A stretch of 64,000 bases of DNA from Rhodospirillaceae bacterium (GTDB lineage: Bacteria > Pseudomonadota > Alphaproteobacteria > Bin65). The first letter of the stretch is position 1. Each line of letters opens with the position of its first letter. The stretch is from positions 62,001 through 126,000 of the forward strand of contig JAPPLJ010000021.1 in NCBI GenBank assembly GCA_028819475.1, written 5' to 3'. The notes under the pieces were generated by a model, which was not told the origin of the DNA, did no database searches, and saw only the letters and a program-made list of their open reading frames with translations. The translations under genes and the position numbers were made by a program. Positions 34,466-42,892 of this stretch are shown here, in pieces.

Positions 34466-35422
34466 TTACTTGGTCGACTCCAGCAGAATCTTGATGGTCT
34501 TGCGGGTGCCGTACATCATTTTTTCGGTGTCGGCGGGGCCGAGGTCCGTCGGCGCGGTCTTCATCGTGTTCGCCAGGAACTTGGTCATCTTCTCCGAATT
34601 GACCGCCGCTTTGATCGCCTTGGCCAACGCCGCTCGCGTTTCGGGCTTCAGGCCTTTCGGCGCGGAAATATAGAAGAAGGGATCGACATAGTAGTTCAGG
34701 CCCTGCTCGATCAGCGTCTTCATGTCCGGCGCATAGCCGTGACGCCTCTGGTTGCCCGAGGCGAGGACGGTGATCTTGCCGGCATTGTAGTACGGGATAT
34801 GCGCGCCGCCGCCGAACGCGAGGTCGACATGGCCGCCCAGCAGGGACTGCATCTGTTCGGCGCCGCTCTTGTGCGGCACCATCTTCACCTTGATACCCGC
34901 GGACCGCGCGATGGCGTTCATGATCATCGATTGCGGCTTGGTGTCGTGGGCGACGGTCAGCGGCTTGCCGGATTTCTTGGCGTACGCGATGAGGCTTTTC
35001 ATGTCGCTGTAGGGCGCGTCCTTGAGCGCGACAATCGCCAACTGGGCCCAGACCACCGTGCCGAGATAGTCGAAATCCTTGATCCGGAACGGAATTTTGG
35101 CCGGCCGGACGATGAGCTGCATGACGATCGGCATGTTCACGGCGATGCCGATATTCAGGCCGTCCGGCTTGGCGCGGGACAGGCCGGAAAGCATGGCGAC
35201 GCCGCCGCCGCCGGGCCGGTTCTTGACCACGATGTTCCAGCCGGTGTCCTTCTCCATCTGGTCGGCGAGAAGTCGGGCGAGCGTGTCGGTGATGCCGCCG
35301 GCGCCGAAGGCGACCGAAAGCGTGACCGGGCCGGCCGGTTTCCAGCCGGCGCCCTGCGCCGGGGCAGCGGCAAGCGCGGCGAGCACGGCGGCCGAAGCCG
35401 CAATTCTGGTCAACTTACGCAT
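34466..35422 (-). CDS. tctC: tripartite tricarboxylate transporter solute-binding protein (TctC/Bug type)
   Basis: A periplasmic binding protein of 318 residues with a Sec signal peptide (MRKLTRIAASAAVLAALAAA) and the Bug-family motifs VAFGAGGITDTLARLLADQM and VVKNRPGGGGVAML. The ATG at 35422 follows GGAGGG. It is the first gene of the tctCBA set. The gap 35423-35824 to the next gene holds only repeat copy 3. Confidence 0.93.
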   Translation of the reverse strand: MRKLTRIAASAAVLAALAAAPAQGAGWKPAGPVTLSVAFGAGGITDTLARLLADQMEKDTGWNIVVKNRPGGGGVAMLSGLSRAKPDGLNIGIAVNMPIVMQLIVRPAKIPFRIKDFDYLGTVVWAQLAIVALKDAPYSDMKSLIAYAKKSGKPLTVAHDTKPQSMIMNAIARSAGIKVKMVPHKSGAEQMQSLLGGHVDLAFGGGAHIPYYNAGKITVLASGNQRRHGYAPDMKTLIEQGLNYYVDPFFYISAPKGLKPETRAALAKAIKAAVNSEKMTKFLANTMKTAPTDLGPADTEKMMYGTRKTIKILLESTK

Positions 35423-35630
35423 TGAATTCCCTCCATGATTCCGCCGGCGTTGTCCGGTCGGTGCAGCGCGCTGGCCCGGCACGTCTTCCGCCGGGTCGCC
35501 GCCCGGTCCTTCCCAGGTCGAGGCCCGCGCCCGACGCGTCATATCCCATCGCGGTTCCGCCTTCAACGAATCGCGGGATACGGCAGCGACCCGGTCCGGA
35601 TTTCAGCGTCGGCCGCCCGCCTCGCCCCGA

Positions 35631-35766
35631 TCCGTCATTTCGACCGAAGCCCAGGACTTGTCCGGGGCGAAGCGGAGAAATCCTTCACCCGCAGAGCCGG
35701 GTCCAAGGCACTGTAGCTGAAAGATTTCTCCACTACGCGGCTGCGCCGCTTCGGTCGAAATGACGG
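35631..35766. repeat. palindromic intergenic repeat, copy 3
   Basis: A 136-bp copy of the element at 23476 and 27528. Left arm TCCGTCATTTCGACCGAAGC pairs with right arm GCTTCGGTCGAAATGACGG; arms carry compensating changes (GAAGC with GCTTC), which suggests the paired structure is kept. It lies between tctC and the Rieske oxygenase gene. Confidence 0.88.
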
Positions 35767-35824
35767 GAGATAAGTGTCGAAGCGACGGGGAGAAACGAGC
35801 GTCTTCGCGCCACTGCCCGCGCCG

Positions 35825-36856
35825 CTATCCGGTTTCCTCCCGCGCCATCCGCTCGACGATGCGGCGGGCCTGGAGGCCGGCGCGGTCGGCGGCGAGGTCG
35901 AGGCGCGGCGCGGCGGGATCGAGGTCGAGATTTTCCTGTTGGCCGGCGATGACCGCGAGGTCCTCCTCGAACGCCTTGTGGACCAGGGCGAAATCGAGCT
36001 CGCTGAGGCTCGGGTCGCCGCCGGCGAAATCCTGCGCCTGGGCCCAGAAATAGTGCGCGCTGCTATCGGTCTCCGGCGTGACCGCGTTGAGGTTCCAGGT
36101 CGTCACGGCCTTGCTGCGGTCGCCCTCGCGGGCGCCGGAGCCGGCCTCGGCGGCGCCGATATCGATGCGCACGAAGGACGGCGGCGTGTAGATCGTGTTC
36201 ATCCAGCGGTCGACGCGCGCATCCGGCGCGAAACCGGCGAGCAGCCGGAAATAGGGCGGCACCGGCGTATCCATCGCCCAGCGGTCGACCTCGATCCTGT
36301 CGCCGTCGATGCGGTACTCGACCGGGATGTCGGTCTCGGGAATCGCCGTGTCGGCGAGCGTCGTCCGGTGCAGCGCGAGCAGATGGCTCAGGTCCATCAG
36401 GTTCTCGACGACCAGCAGGGCGTTGCCGGCGACCGCCAGGGTCTCGCCGCGCCAGGTCCAGTCCGGATGGTCCATGATGCCGAAATCGGGAATCCGGCTC
36501 TCGTCGGCCAGCGCCGGATCGCCCGGCCAGATCCAGATCCAGTGGTGTTTTTCGGCGACCGGATAGCTGCGCACCCGGGCCGACGGCGGGATCTGCTCCT
36601 GGCTCGGGATGTGGACGCAGGCGCCGTCGGGCGCGAAGCGCAGGCCGTGATAGGCGCACTCGATCAGGTCGCCGCGCACCCGGCCGCGGGAAAGCTGGGC
36701 GTGACGGTGGCAGCAGCGGTCTTCCAGCGCGACGGGCGCGCCGTCGGACGCCCGGTACAGCACCACCGGTTCGCCGAGCAGCAGCCGGCGCATCGGGTGC
36801 AGCCGCTGGACCTCACGGGCCCAGGCGGCGACGTACCAGCAGTTCTTCGGAAACAT
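35825..36856 (-). CDS. Rieske non-heme iron oxygenase, VanA-like
   Basis: A 343-residue oxygenase component. The Rieske 2Fe-2S ligands are C48/H50 (DRCCHRH) and C67/H70 (CAYHG). The mononuclear iron ligands are in MDLSHLLALH: H158 and H163, with D155 bridging. The length and layout match vanillate-demethylase-type single-component oxygenases that demethylate or hydroxylate aromatic acids. The reductase partner is not adjacent. It is followed on the minus strand only by the repeat region. Confidence 0.9.
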   Translation of the reverse strand: MFPKNCWYVAAWAREVQRLHPMRRLLLGEPVVLYRASDGAPVALEDRCCHRHAQLSRGRVRGDLIECAYHGLRFAPDGACVHIPSQEQIPPSARVRSYPVAEKHHWIWIWPGDPALADESRIPDFGIMDHPDWTWRGETLAVAGNALLVVENLMDLSHLLALHRTTLADTAIPETDIPVEYRIDGDRIEVDRWAMDTPVPPYFRLLAGFAPDARVDRWMNTIYTPPSFVRIDIGAAEAGSGAREGDRSKAVTTWNLNAVTPETDSSAHYFWAQAQDFAGGDPSLSELDFALVHKAFEEDLAVIAGQQENLDLDPAAPRLDLAADRAGLQARRIVERMAREETG

Positions 36857-36907
36857 CCCGCGCTTTTCCTCCGGCCGCCGAACGCGCCCGGTGGACGCGG
36901 GGATGAC

Positions 36908-37207
36908 TTATCCGGGCCGCCCGGTCATCCAATCCCACTGCCGGACTTCCAGGTCGGCGATCACGCCCGCCCTGCCGAACGGGCTGTCCGCCATGAAGGC
37001 CCGGACCGCCTCGCGCGACGGAGCCTCGACCGTGAGCAGCAGGCCGATGATCGACTCGCCGTCCTCGGCGAGCGTCGGGCCGCCGTTGTGAACGGTCACG
37101 TCCGGATGATCCGGGTGATCGCGCAGGTAGGCGATGAAATCGGGCTGGAGATCGCTCCGCTGCTGTGAAACGCCCGGATTGTCCGTGGCAAAAACTGCAA
37201 AATACAT
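36908..37207 (-). CDS. YciI-family protein
   Basis: A 99-residue dimeric alpha-beta barrel protein of YciI type, related to muconolactone isomerase-like folds. The start MYFAVFATDNPG and the stretch ESIIGLLLTVEAPSREAVRA are family-like. It lies between the NCS2 permease and Rieske oxygenase genes on the same strand and may assist the latter's pathway. Function is not established. Confidence 0.85.
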   Translation of the reverse strand: MYFAVFATDNPGVSQQRSDLQPDFIAYLRDHPDHPDVTVHNGGPTLAEDGESIIGLLLTVEAPSREAVRAFMADSPFGRAGVIADLEVRQWDWMTGRPG

Positions 37208-37226
37208 GGGTACCTCCCCGAAAAGG

Positions 37227-39035
37227 TTATTGCGACTGTCCCGGCGCGCCGTCCGGCCCGGATGGATCGAGGGCCGGATCGACCCGCACGGTCAAAATAT
37301 CGGCGTCGTAATATTGCTGGTGCCGGACCGAGGATGCAAGATGGCGCAGCAGCCGGAGCGAGACTTCCCGCTCGATCGAATCGGCGGCGCCGGCCTCGCC
37401 GAGCAGCGCGATCCGGTCCTGCAGGTTCTCCTCGCCCTTCGCAGCCACGAATTCGAGGACCGCGGCGGCGCCGTCCCGGTGGGCGGTCAGCAGCAGCCGC
37501 CGGGGCTCGGCGTCTTCGCCGGCTTCCTCCCCGGCTTCTTCCCCGGCCTCGTCCCGGTCCAGCAGGGTCAGCACGGTCTCTTCGCTCGCCGCGTCGAGGC
37601 GATCCGCCATATCCCCGGCCCAGCCGTTGCGCGCCGCGAACGCGCCGACGAAGGCGCGGATCTCCTGCAGGGCCGAGCGATCGAACGCCAGCTCGAGCCG
37701 GCTGCGCCGCGGTTTGGCCAGCTCGACGAACAGGGTCATGGCAATCGCCGCGACGCCGCCGGCGATCATCCCGTTCTGCAGGAATCCGCCGGCAAATCCG
37801 GATACCATCTCCGGGAAAACCGCGCCGCTTTCGAAACCCGCGCCGATCCAGAAGCCGACGCCGGCGACCAGGCCCTTGCGGTAATCGAGACCGTCCTGGA
37901 CGACCATCTTCATGCCGATGACGAAGATCGCCGCCATGGTGACGGTGATGAATGCCGCGGCGACCGGGCCGGGGATCGCCAGGATTGCGGCCAGCGCCTT
38001 GGGCAGGAAGGCCAGGGCGATCGTCGCCGCGCCGAGCGCAATCCCGATTCGGCGGGAACCGATCCCCGTGATCTCGACCATCGTCGCGCCCATCGGACGG
38101 AAGCCGAGTGGCATCGTGCCGGCGAACCCGGACAGCAGGTTGCCGGCCCCGTCGGCCGCGACCGCGCCCTGGACCGCCCGGAAATCGACCGCCCGGGAGC
38201 CGCCCCAGCAGACCCGCTGGATCGCGACGGCGCCGCTGACCGTCTGGATCGTGCAGACCAGGCCGATGAACAGGAACCCCGGCAGCAACGTCCAGAACTC
38301 GGGCCCGAAGCCGAGGTCCGGGGCCGGCCATTCGACCGCCGGAATGCCGATCCACGCAGCCCGGCCGATGCGCCCGAAATCGTATAGACCGAATATCGCG
38401 GCGACGGCCGAGCCGGCGACGATGCCGATCACCGGCGCCCAGAGGCGCAGCCCCTGCCGTGCCTTCAGCACCAGGCCGGCAATGACGAGCAGGGTCGTCA
38501 GCGCGCAGAGCGGCGCCGCGACCGCCGGCGTGCCGGCCGGCACATTCTCCAGCTGCTGGAACATGACCGGCATGACCGTGACCGGCGTCAGCATCATGAC
38601 CGTCCCGGTGACGGTCGGGGTCAGGACGCGGCGGAACAGCGAAAGCCGGGCCGAGAAGGCGAACTGGAAGAGCGCCAGGGCGATCACCAGCGTGACGAGC
38701 AGGCCCGGCCCGCCGGCGGCAAGGGCGGCGACGCTCACGGCGATCGCGGCCCCGGGCGTTCCGATGGCGAGGATATGGCCGGCGCCGAACCGGCCGGCCC
38801 GGAACGCCTGGAGCATCGTCGTCGCGCCGCACGCCGCGACCGAGGCGAACACCGCCCAGAGCAGAACCTTCTCGGGCTGGCCGGCCGCCTGGAACACGAC
38901 GGTCGCGATCAGCACCGCGCCGGGCAGGTTGAGCGCTGCGATCTGGAGCGCCAGCCCGGTGGCGAGCGGCGTCGGGATTTTCGCGTCGGGGCGGCGGAGA
39001 TCGGCCGAATCCCGGTCGGAACTTCCGGATGCCAT
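37227..39035 (-). CDS. NCS2-family permease with C-terminal cytoplasmic domain (paralogue 2)
   Basis: Nucleobase-type transporter of 602 residues, paralogue of 6019-7788. Shared features include the FRAGRFGAGHILAIGTPGAA / FRFGRIGGGHMLVMGSSAA segment, VDFRAVQG, and the C-terminal EVSLRLLRHLASSVRHQQY. About 165 C-terminal residues after the last membrane span form the extra domain seen in both. Start is an ATG at 39035. Substrate is inferred only from family (xanthine, uracil, urate). Confidence 0.85.
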   Translation of the reverse strand: MASGSSDRDSADLRRPDAKIPTPLATGLALQIAALNLPGAVLIATVVFQAAGQPEKVLLWAVFASVAACGATTMLQAFRAGRFGAGHILAIGTPGAAIAVSVAALAAGGPGLLVTLVIALALFQFAFSARLSLFRRVLTPTVTGTVMMLTPVTVMPVMFQQLENVPAGTPAVAAPLCALTTLLVIAGLVLKARQGLRLWAPVIGIVAGSAVAAIFGLYDFGRIGRAAWIGIPAVEWPAPDLGFGPEFWTLLPGFLFIGLVCTIQTVSGAVAIQRVCWGGSRAVDFRAVQGAVAADGAGNLLSGFAGTMPLGFRPMGATMVEITGIGSRRIGIALGAATIALAFLPKALAAILAIPGPVAAAFITVTMAAIFVIGMKMVVQDGLDYRKGLVAGVGFWIGAGFESGAVFPEMVSGFAGGFLQNGMIAGGVAAIAMTLFVELAKPRRSRLELAFDRSALQEIRAFVGAFAARNGWAGDMADRLDAASEETVLTLLDRDEAGEEAGEEAGEDAEPRRLLLTAHRDGAAAVLEFVAAKGEENLQDRIALLGEAGAADSIEREVSLRLLRHLASSVRHQQYYDADILTVRVDPALDPSGPDGAPGQSQ

Positions 39036-39178
39036 GCCGCTTTCCCTCTCGCCGGAACGGAAGGCGGCGCAGGCCGCCGCCCGCCATCCCGTTTGCCCGT
39101 TCGCCTTTTTGCCCGGGGCGCGGGGTGGCCTGGATGTCGTGCCGTTCCCGGGGCGGCCACACAGCCCCGGGAGTCCGT

Positions 39179-39221
39179 TCAGTCCACCTTCGCCACCAGG
39201 CCGGCCGCCTCGATGCCGGCG
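39179..39221 (-). pseudogene. 3'-terminal fragment of a glcG-like gene
   Basis: These 43 bases encode the last 13 residues (AGIEAAGLVAKVD) and the stop of a GlcG protein; 39 bases (39183-39221) are identical to the 3' end of the intact glcG-like gene at 40056-40094. No upstream part of such a gene is present. It forms the left boundary of the HigBA segment. Confidence 0.8.
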
Positions 39222-39317
39222 GAGCGCAGCATACCGGAAAGTAGTCCGGCCGGGCTGCGGGCGGCAAGACGGCTGTTCCGGAGCGGTCCTTTCGGCAGCG
39301 TGTTCGTAATGCGTCGC

Positions 39318-39323
39318 TTGACA
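39318..39323 (+). promoter_or_regulatory. consensus -35 box for higBA
   Basis: TTGACA lies 35 bp before the HigB start. A matching -10 is not obvious, so this is a partial promoter call. AGGG at 39347-39350 is a short ribosome site. Confidence 0.35.
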
Positions 39324-39352
39324 CTAAACGAATCGACCCGGTAAGCAGGGCG

Positions 39353-39643
39353 ATGAAGATTCGCAACGTCTCTCACAAGGGGCTCCGCCGGTTCATCGAG
39401 CAGGACGATGCCGCCGGGCTTCAGCCCGCGGTCGTACCGAGGCTGCGACGGATGCTTTCGTTCCTTCAGGACATGGAGCGGGAGGAGGAACTGTACACGG
39501 TTCCGGGCTGGCGGGCGCACCGGCTTGCCGGCGACCGCAAGGGCGTGTGGAGCCTGTCGGTCACGAAGAACTGGCGCATTACGTTTCGGATCGACCCGGC
39601 GGGAAGGCAGATCGTCGACCTGGACTACGAAGACTATCATTAG
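39353..39643 (+). CDS. higB: HigB-type toxin (RelE superfamily)
   Basis: A 96-residue RelE/HigB-fold toxin that would cleave mRNA at the ribosome. The chain has the canonical layout KIRNVSHKGLRRFIEQDD, LHRL-type WRAHRLAGDRKGVWSLSV, and the C-terminal NWRITFRI...IVDLDYEDYH. The gene precedes its antitoxin, the order typical of higBA. The stop is 17 bp before the antitoxin start. Confidence 0.93.
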   Translation: MKIRNVSHKGLRRFIEQDDAAGLQPAVVPRLRRMLSFLQDMEREEELYTVPGWRAHRLAGDRKGVWSLSVTKNWRITFRIDPAGRQIVDLDYEDYH

Positions 39644-39660
39644 GACATTGGGAGGTGCCG

Positions 39661-39972
39661 ATGGATACGACGCAGGGCATCCGGATGAAAAACCCCGCGC
39701 ATCCGGGCGGGTTCGTGAAAAGCGAGATCGTAGAGGCTTCGGGCCTGTCGGTGACCGACGCCGCGCGGGTGCTGGGGGTCACGCGGCCGGCGCTGTCCGC
39801 GCTGCTCAACGAGCGTGCGAATCTTTCGCCGGAAATGGCGCTCAGGATCGAGAAGGCATTCGGCGTGTCCATGGAGACGCTGATGCGGATGCAGACCAGT
39901 TTCGACATCGCGCGGACCCGCAGGCGGGAAGACGCCATCGAGGTCGTTCCGTTTGCGGGGCGGGCCGCCTGA
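39661..39972 (+). CDS. higA: HigA-type antitoxin (XRE family)
   Basis: A 103-residue antitoxin with a helix-turn-helix (LSVTDAARVLGVTRPALSAL) and the family-typical start IRMKNPAHPGGFVKSEIVE. It neutralises the HigB toxin and usually represses the operon. The ATG at 39661 follows GGGAGG. Together with HigB it is the only cargo between the 39-bp direct repeats. Confidence 0.93.
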   Translation: MDTTQGIRMKNPAHPGGFVKSEIVEASGLSVTDAARVLGVTRPALSALLNERANLSPEMALRIEKAFGVSMETLMRMQTSFDIARTRRREDAIEVVPFAGRAA

Positions 39973-40051
39973 GCGCAAGCCGGGCGCCCGGCGGGGAGAA
40001 GCATTGCCCGCTTCGGGCCGCGCCATGCCGGCCTTCCGCAGAGGACCGGCG

Positions 40052-40480
40052 CTAATCCACCTTCGCCACCAGGCCGGCCGCCTCGATGCCGGCGACGGCG
40101 ACCGCCTCGTCCTTGTCCGAGGTGTCGCCCGAAACGCCGACCGCGCCGTAGAGATGGCCGTCCGGCGTCTTGACCACCACGCCGCCGGGCACCGGCACGA
40201 GCTGCCCGCCCGAGGCGTCGATCAATGCCTGCATGAACATCGGCCGCTCGTTGCCCATCTCGCCGAGCCGGCGCGAGCTCATGCCCATGCCGAGCGCGCC
40301 CATCGCCTTGCCGCGGGCGACCCGCTCGCGCAGCAGGGTCGAGCCGTCCTCCTGCTCGTAGGCGACCAGCGCGCCGCGCTCGTCGAGCACAGCTACGGCG
40401 AGCGGCCGCAGTCCCATCTCGACCCGCGTCTCCAGCGCCGTCCGGATGATCGTGCGCGCCTGTTCGAGCGACAATGTCAT
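40052..40480 (-). CDS. GlcG/HbpS-family heme-binding-like protein
   Basis: A 142-residue GlcG/HbpS fold protein; family members bind heme or small ligands, but the role is usually unknown. Typical segments are ALETRVEMGLRPLAVAVLDE and PVPGGVVVKTPDGHLYGAVG. Its 3' end is the parent of the repeat copy at 39183. It is complete, in contrast to the 13-residue fragment to its left. Confidence 0.88.
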   Translation of the reverse strand: MTLSLEQARTIIRTALETRVEMGLRPLAVAVLDERGALVAYEQEDGSTLLRERVARGKAMGALGMGMSSRRLGEMGNERPMFMQALIDASGGQLVPVPGGVVVKTPDGHLYGAVGVSGDTSDKDEAVAVAGIEAAGLVAKVD

Positions 40481-41047
40481 GGGTCCCTCCCCGGTCTGTT
40501 GCGGCGAGTGTAGCGGAAGGGGGGCGGACGGCGCCAGCGGGGAGGTGGGGGCAACTCCCGGAAACGGCGGCAGAAGCCGGAACCTGGTTCAAATTTTCTG
40601 ATCGACCGGAGAAGCAATCTGGCGGAGGGCTTCCGCCCTACAACTCTGATAACCGTTTGATTTTTCTTGATTAAAGAGAATATCGGCAGGGCGCACCCCC
40701 AATTTTACGCTACAATCTGCATGGTCGTTTGGGTGAGCTCTCATAGCGGAAAAGCTGCGAACCGTGCCCGCAGATATGCCGAATCGTGCGCGGCGACACC
40801 CATGACATCGTTGAAGATCGTCTCCCAACCCGCCTGGCCGCCCACGGCGCCGAAGCGCATCGACACGACCGCGTCCGCCGAAATCGCAATCTCGCTACTC
40901 GACGGCATCGCGGATCGGTTTTCCGATACGGTTTCACCGGATTCAATCCGGAGCAATGTTGTCGAACATGCGGCATGGGACCGGCGGGACGGCGGGGCCC
41001 CAGGGGGTGTCCGATCGACGGCTCGGCACGCGGAAGGGTCCTGTGTA
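40481..41047. other. gene-poor gap with possible decayed reading frame
   Basis: No intact gene is supported here. On the minus strand a frame ending near 40741 has one protein-like stretch (RFGAVGGQAGWETIFNDVMG) that I do not recognise, without a plausible start. A small hairpin GGCGGA-GGGCT-TCCGCC lies at 40620. The region borders the DUF499-like remnant and is best read as decayed DNA. Confidence 0.45.
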
Positions 41048-41545
41048 TCACGACAGCCCTCTTTCGGCCTTCGCGCGGGGAGCCGCAGTTTTGGATGGAA
41101 CCGGCGCTGTGATTGCCCCAACGTGGGGGGCTCGCTCCTCGAACCTGAATAATCCGTCCTTTAGCTTGAGGTCGCGGACGTTGGCTTTGACGATGTCGGC
41201 CACGTCTTCGGGATAGCCCTGCTAGGCCGACGATCTCTCCAGTTCCAAGGTCACTCGAAGTCCCGGCCCCTTGGTTCTGGTGAGTTCCACCAAGAAACCG
41301 TCCATAGTGTGCGCGACTTTCAGACCGGCCATATCGAGATCAATGGCGAGGGTGGCGAAGAAGCGTTTCGGCAGCAATTTGGCAGGCGGAGGTTCGACAA
41401 CCGGTTTGGGCGGTTCGGGGCCGATCCCGCCGTCCGTCGGGGTTGAAACACCGGCACCCGCCTTTTCCGCCGCCGGCTCCTCGACGCCGGCAAAGGGAAG
41501 CAGGCGGATCACCGGACCATGCCGGCGCGGCGCGCGCCGGCGGCT
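41048..41545 (-). pseudogene. C-terminal remnant of a DUF499/Swt1-like ATPase
   Basis: A minus-strand frame whose peptide (proline-rich PEPPKPVVEPPPAKLLPKRF, then ATLAIDLDMAGLKVAHTMDG and later YPEDVADIVKANVRDLKLKD) resembles the extreme C-terminus of large DUF499-type ATPases that occur in antiphage islands. A TAG at 41222-41224 interrupts the frame, and reading continues in frame afterwards to a TGA at 41048. All N-terminal ATPase parts are missing. The family link is by eye and moderate. Confidence 0.5.
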
Positions 41546-41547
41546 GG

Positions 41548-42162
41548 CTAGTCCCGTATGCCCCAGTCCGCGAGCACATCCTGTACCGTCACCACATGCG
41601 CAAACATGTACCCCATGGTGACCAGCGCTGCGTCGTGCCGTTCCTGGTCCAGCTCGCCGATCGCGTCTGCAACTACGAAGGTGCGATAGTCCCGCTGGCC
41701 GGCGTCGCGGACCGTCGATTCGACGCACATGCTGCTGGTGACGCCGCAAACCACGAGCGTCCTGATGTTTTCATTGCGCAGCACCGTCTCAACGCCTGTG
41801 TTGTAGAAGGCGCTGGTACGGTTCTTGTCGAAGACGTAGTCGCGCTCCTCCGGAACCAGCTCGTCGACGAGTTCCGCGTCCCAGGTGCCGATGACGCAGG
41901 CGCGGAGGTTCTTGAGTGCTGGCCGAATTTCATGAGGCATGATCCCGCGGTCGGAATAGTCCGGGCGGTAGACGTTGCGGGTGTAGATGACAGGCAGCTC
42001 CAACCTGTGGGCGGCATCGACCAGTTGACGGCAAGGCGTCACGGCCGCCTCGCACATGGCGGTGTCCTTGCCCATCTGGTTGAGCGAGCCTTGCGGGTGG
42101 CAGAAGGCGTTCTGCATGTCGACCACGAGGAGAGCGGTCCGTTCGGTCCCGATGGTTTGCAT
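41548..42162 (-). CDS. isochorismatase-family cysteine hydrolase 1
   Basis: A 204-residue amidohydrolase of the isochorismatase fold. The triad is D15 (VVDMQNAF), K113 (FDKNRTSAF) and C146 (SSMCVEST), with the cis-peptide region before the cysteine (VCGVTSS). Such enzymes deamidate or decarbamoylate small amides, for example nicotinamide or N-carbamoyl compounds. It lies with the flavin reductase, the MDR reductase and MmgE/PrpD genes, all on the minus strand and within a few tens of bases. Confidence 0.9.
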   Translation of the reverse strand: MQTIGTERTALLVVDMQNAFCHPQGSLNQMGKDTAMCEAAVTPCRQLVDAAHRLELPVIYTRNVYRPDYSDRGIMPHEIRPALKNLRACVIGTWDAELVDELVPEERDYVFDKNRTSAFYNTGVETVLRNENIRTLVVCGVTSSMCVESTVRDAGQRDYRTFVVADAIGELDQERHDAALVTMGYMFAHVVTVQDVLADWGIRD

Positions 42163-42179
42163 CTCTGTCTCCCGTTCGC

Positions 42180-42845
42180 CTAGGCTCGCTTCATCAGCTC
42201 CCGATTAAGGTGATGGCCGGGGCTATCGCCGACGGCCGGCCGCTCCATCGTGAACGTCTGTTCGATCGCCGCGTACTCCATGTAGCCGAGTCGGGAAATG
42301 GGCCGGATCTTGGTGACGTCGACCCGCCCGTCCGTCAATACCTCGTCCTGGATGTGAACGCAGACGACCGTGCCGAAGACGACGGTGGCCGCAGCCTCCG
42401 GGTCCGTCGCCGGCAGGCGCACGCTCATCGAATACCGGCACTCCAGATGGATGGGAGATCGCTTCACCCGGGGCGGTGCGACCACTCGCGACGGGGCCAT
42501 GTCGAGCCCGGCGAGTGCCGCCTCGTCGACGTCACGGGACACATAGGCCGAAGTCAGGTTCATTTCCTCGCGAAGCGCCCAGGTTGCCATGTTTATGACG
42601 AACTCGCCGGTCGTCTCCGCGTTGGCGCAACTGTCTTTGAGCCCACCCTCCGCGTGGGCGCCGACGGTGCTGAACATGACCTGCGGCGGGCATGTGCCCA
42701 CGCCATTGAAGAAGCTGAACGGTGCAAGGTTCGTCCGGCCCTCCCGGTCGCAGGTGGTCACCCATCCGATGGGCCGCGGGACAATACAGCTCAGAAAAGG
42801 ATCGTGGGGGAGTCCGTGATCGTTAGCTGCGGTCTCATAGTACAC
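42180..42845 (-). CDS. flavin reductase-family protein
   Basis: A 221-residue FMN-binding split-barrel protein. Typical stretches are PFLSCIVPRPIGWVTTCDRE and NLAPFSFFNGVGTCPPQVMF. These proteins reduce flavin for a monooxygenase partner or bind FMN themselves. Translation starts with a GTG at 42845. The neighbour isochorismatase gene follows after 17 bp, so they are co-transcribed. It could serve the HpaB-like oxygenase at 26009, which lacks its own reductase. Confidence 0.87.
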   Translation of the reverse strand: MYYETAANDHGLPHDPFLSCIVPRPIGWVTTCDREGRTNLAPFSFFNGVGTCPPQVMFSTVGAHAEGGLKDSCANAETTGEFVINMATWALREEMNLTSAYVSRDVDEAALAGLDMAPSRVVAPPRVKRSPIHLECRYSMSVRLPATDPEAAATVVFGTVVCVHIQDEVLTDGRVDVTKIRPISRLGYMEYAAIEQTFTMERPAVGDSPGHHLNRELMKRA

Positions 42846-42892
42846 TGGTCAACGTCCTTTTAGTTCGATCGTAACGCCCGAGGGACGTCGGG

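Larger units (their letters stand above)
39183..40094. repeat. 39-bp direct repeats flanking higBA
   Basis: The copies are 39183-39221 and 40056-40094, identical over 39 bases and in the same orientation. Both derive from the 3' end of a glcG-type gene. The 834 bp between them contains little besides the HigB and HigA genes. The arrangement resembles attL/attR sites at the 3' end of a gene, or the footprint of a duplication during insertion. Confidence 0.75.

Noticed and set aside
32575..34494. 639-codon plus-strand frame across tctA and tctB
   Set aside because: Antisense shadow; charged, repetitive composition, while the minus strand encodes clear transporter subunits.
39353..39972. HigBA region as a prophage or integrative element with integrase
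   Set aside because: No integrase, recombinase or phage gene is present between or near the direct repeats; only the repeats support mobility.
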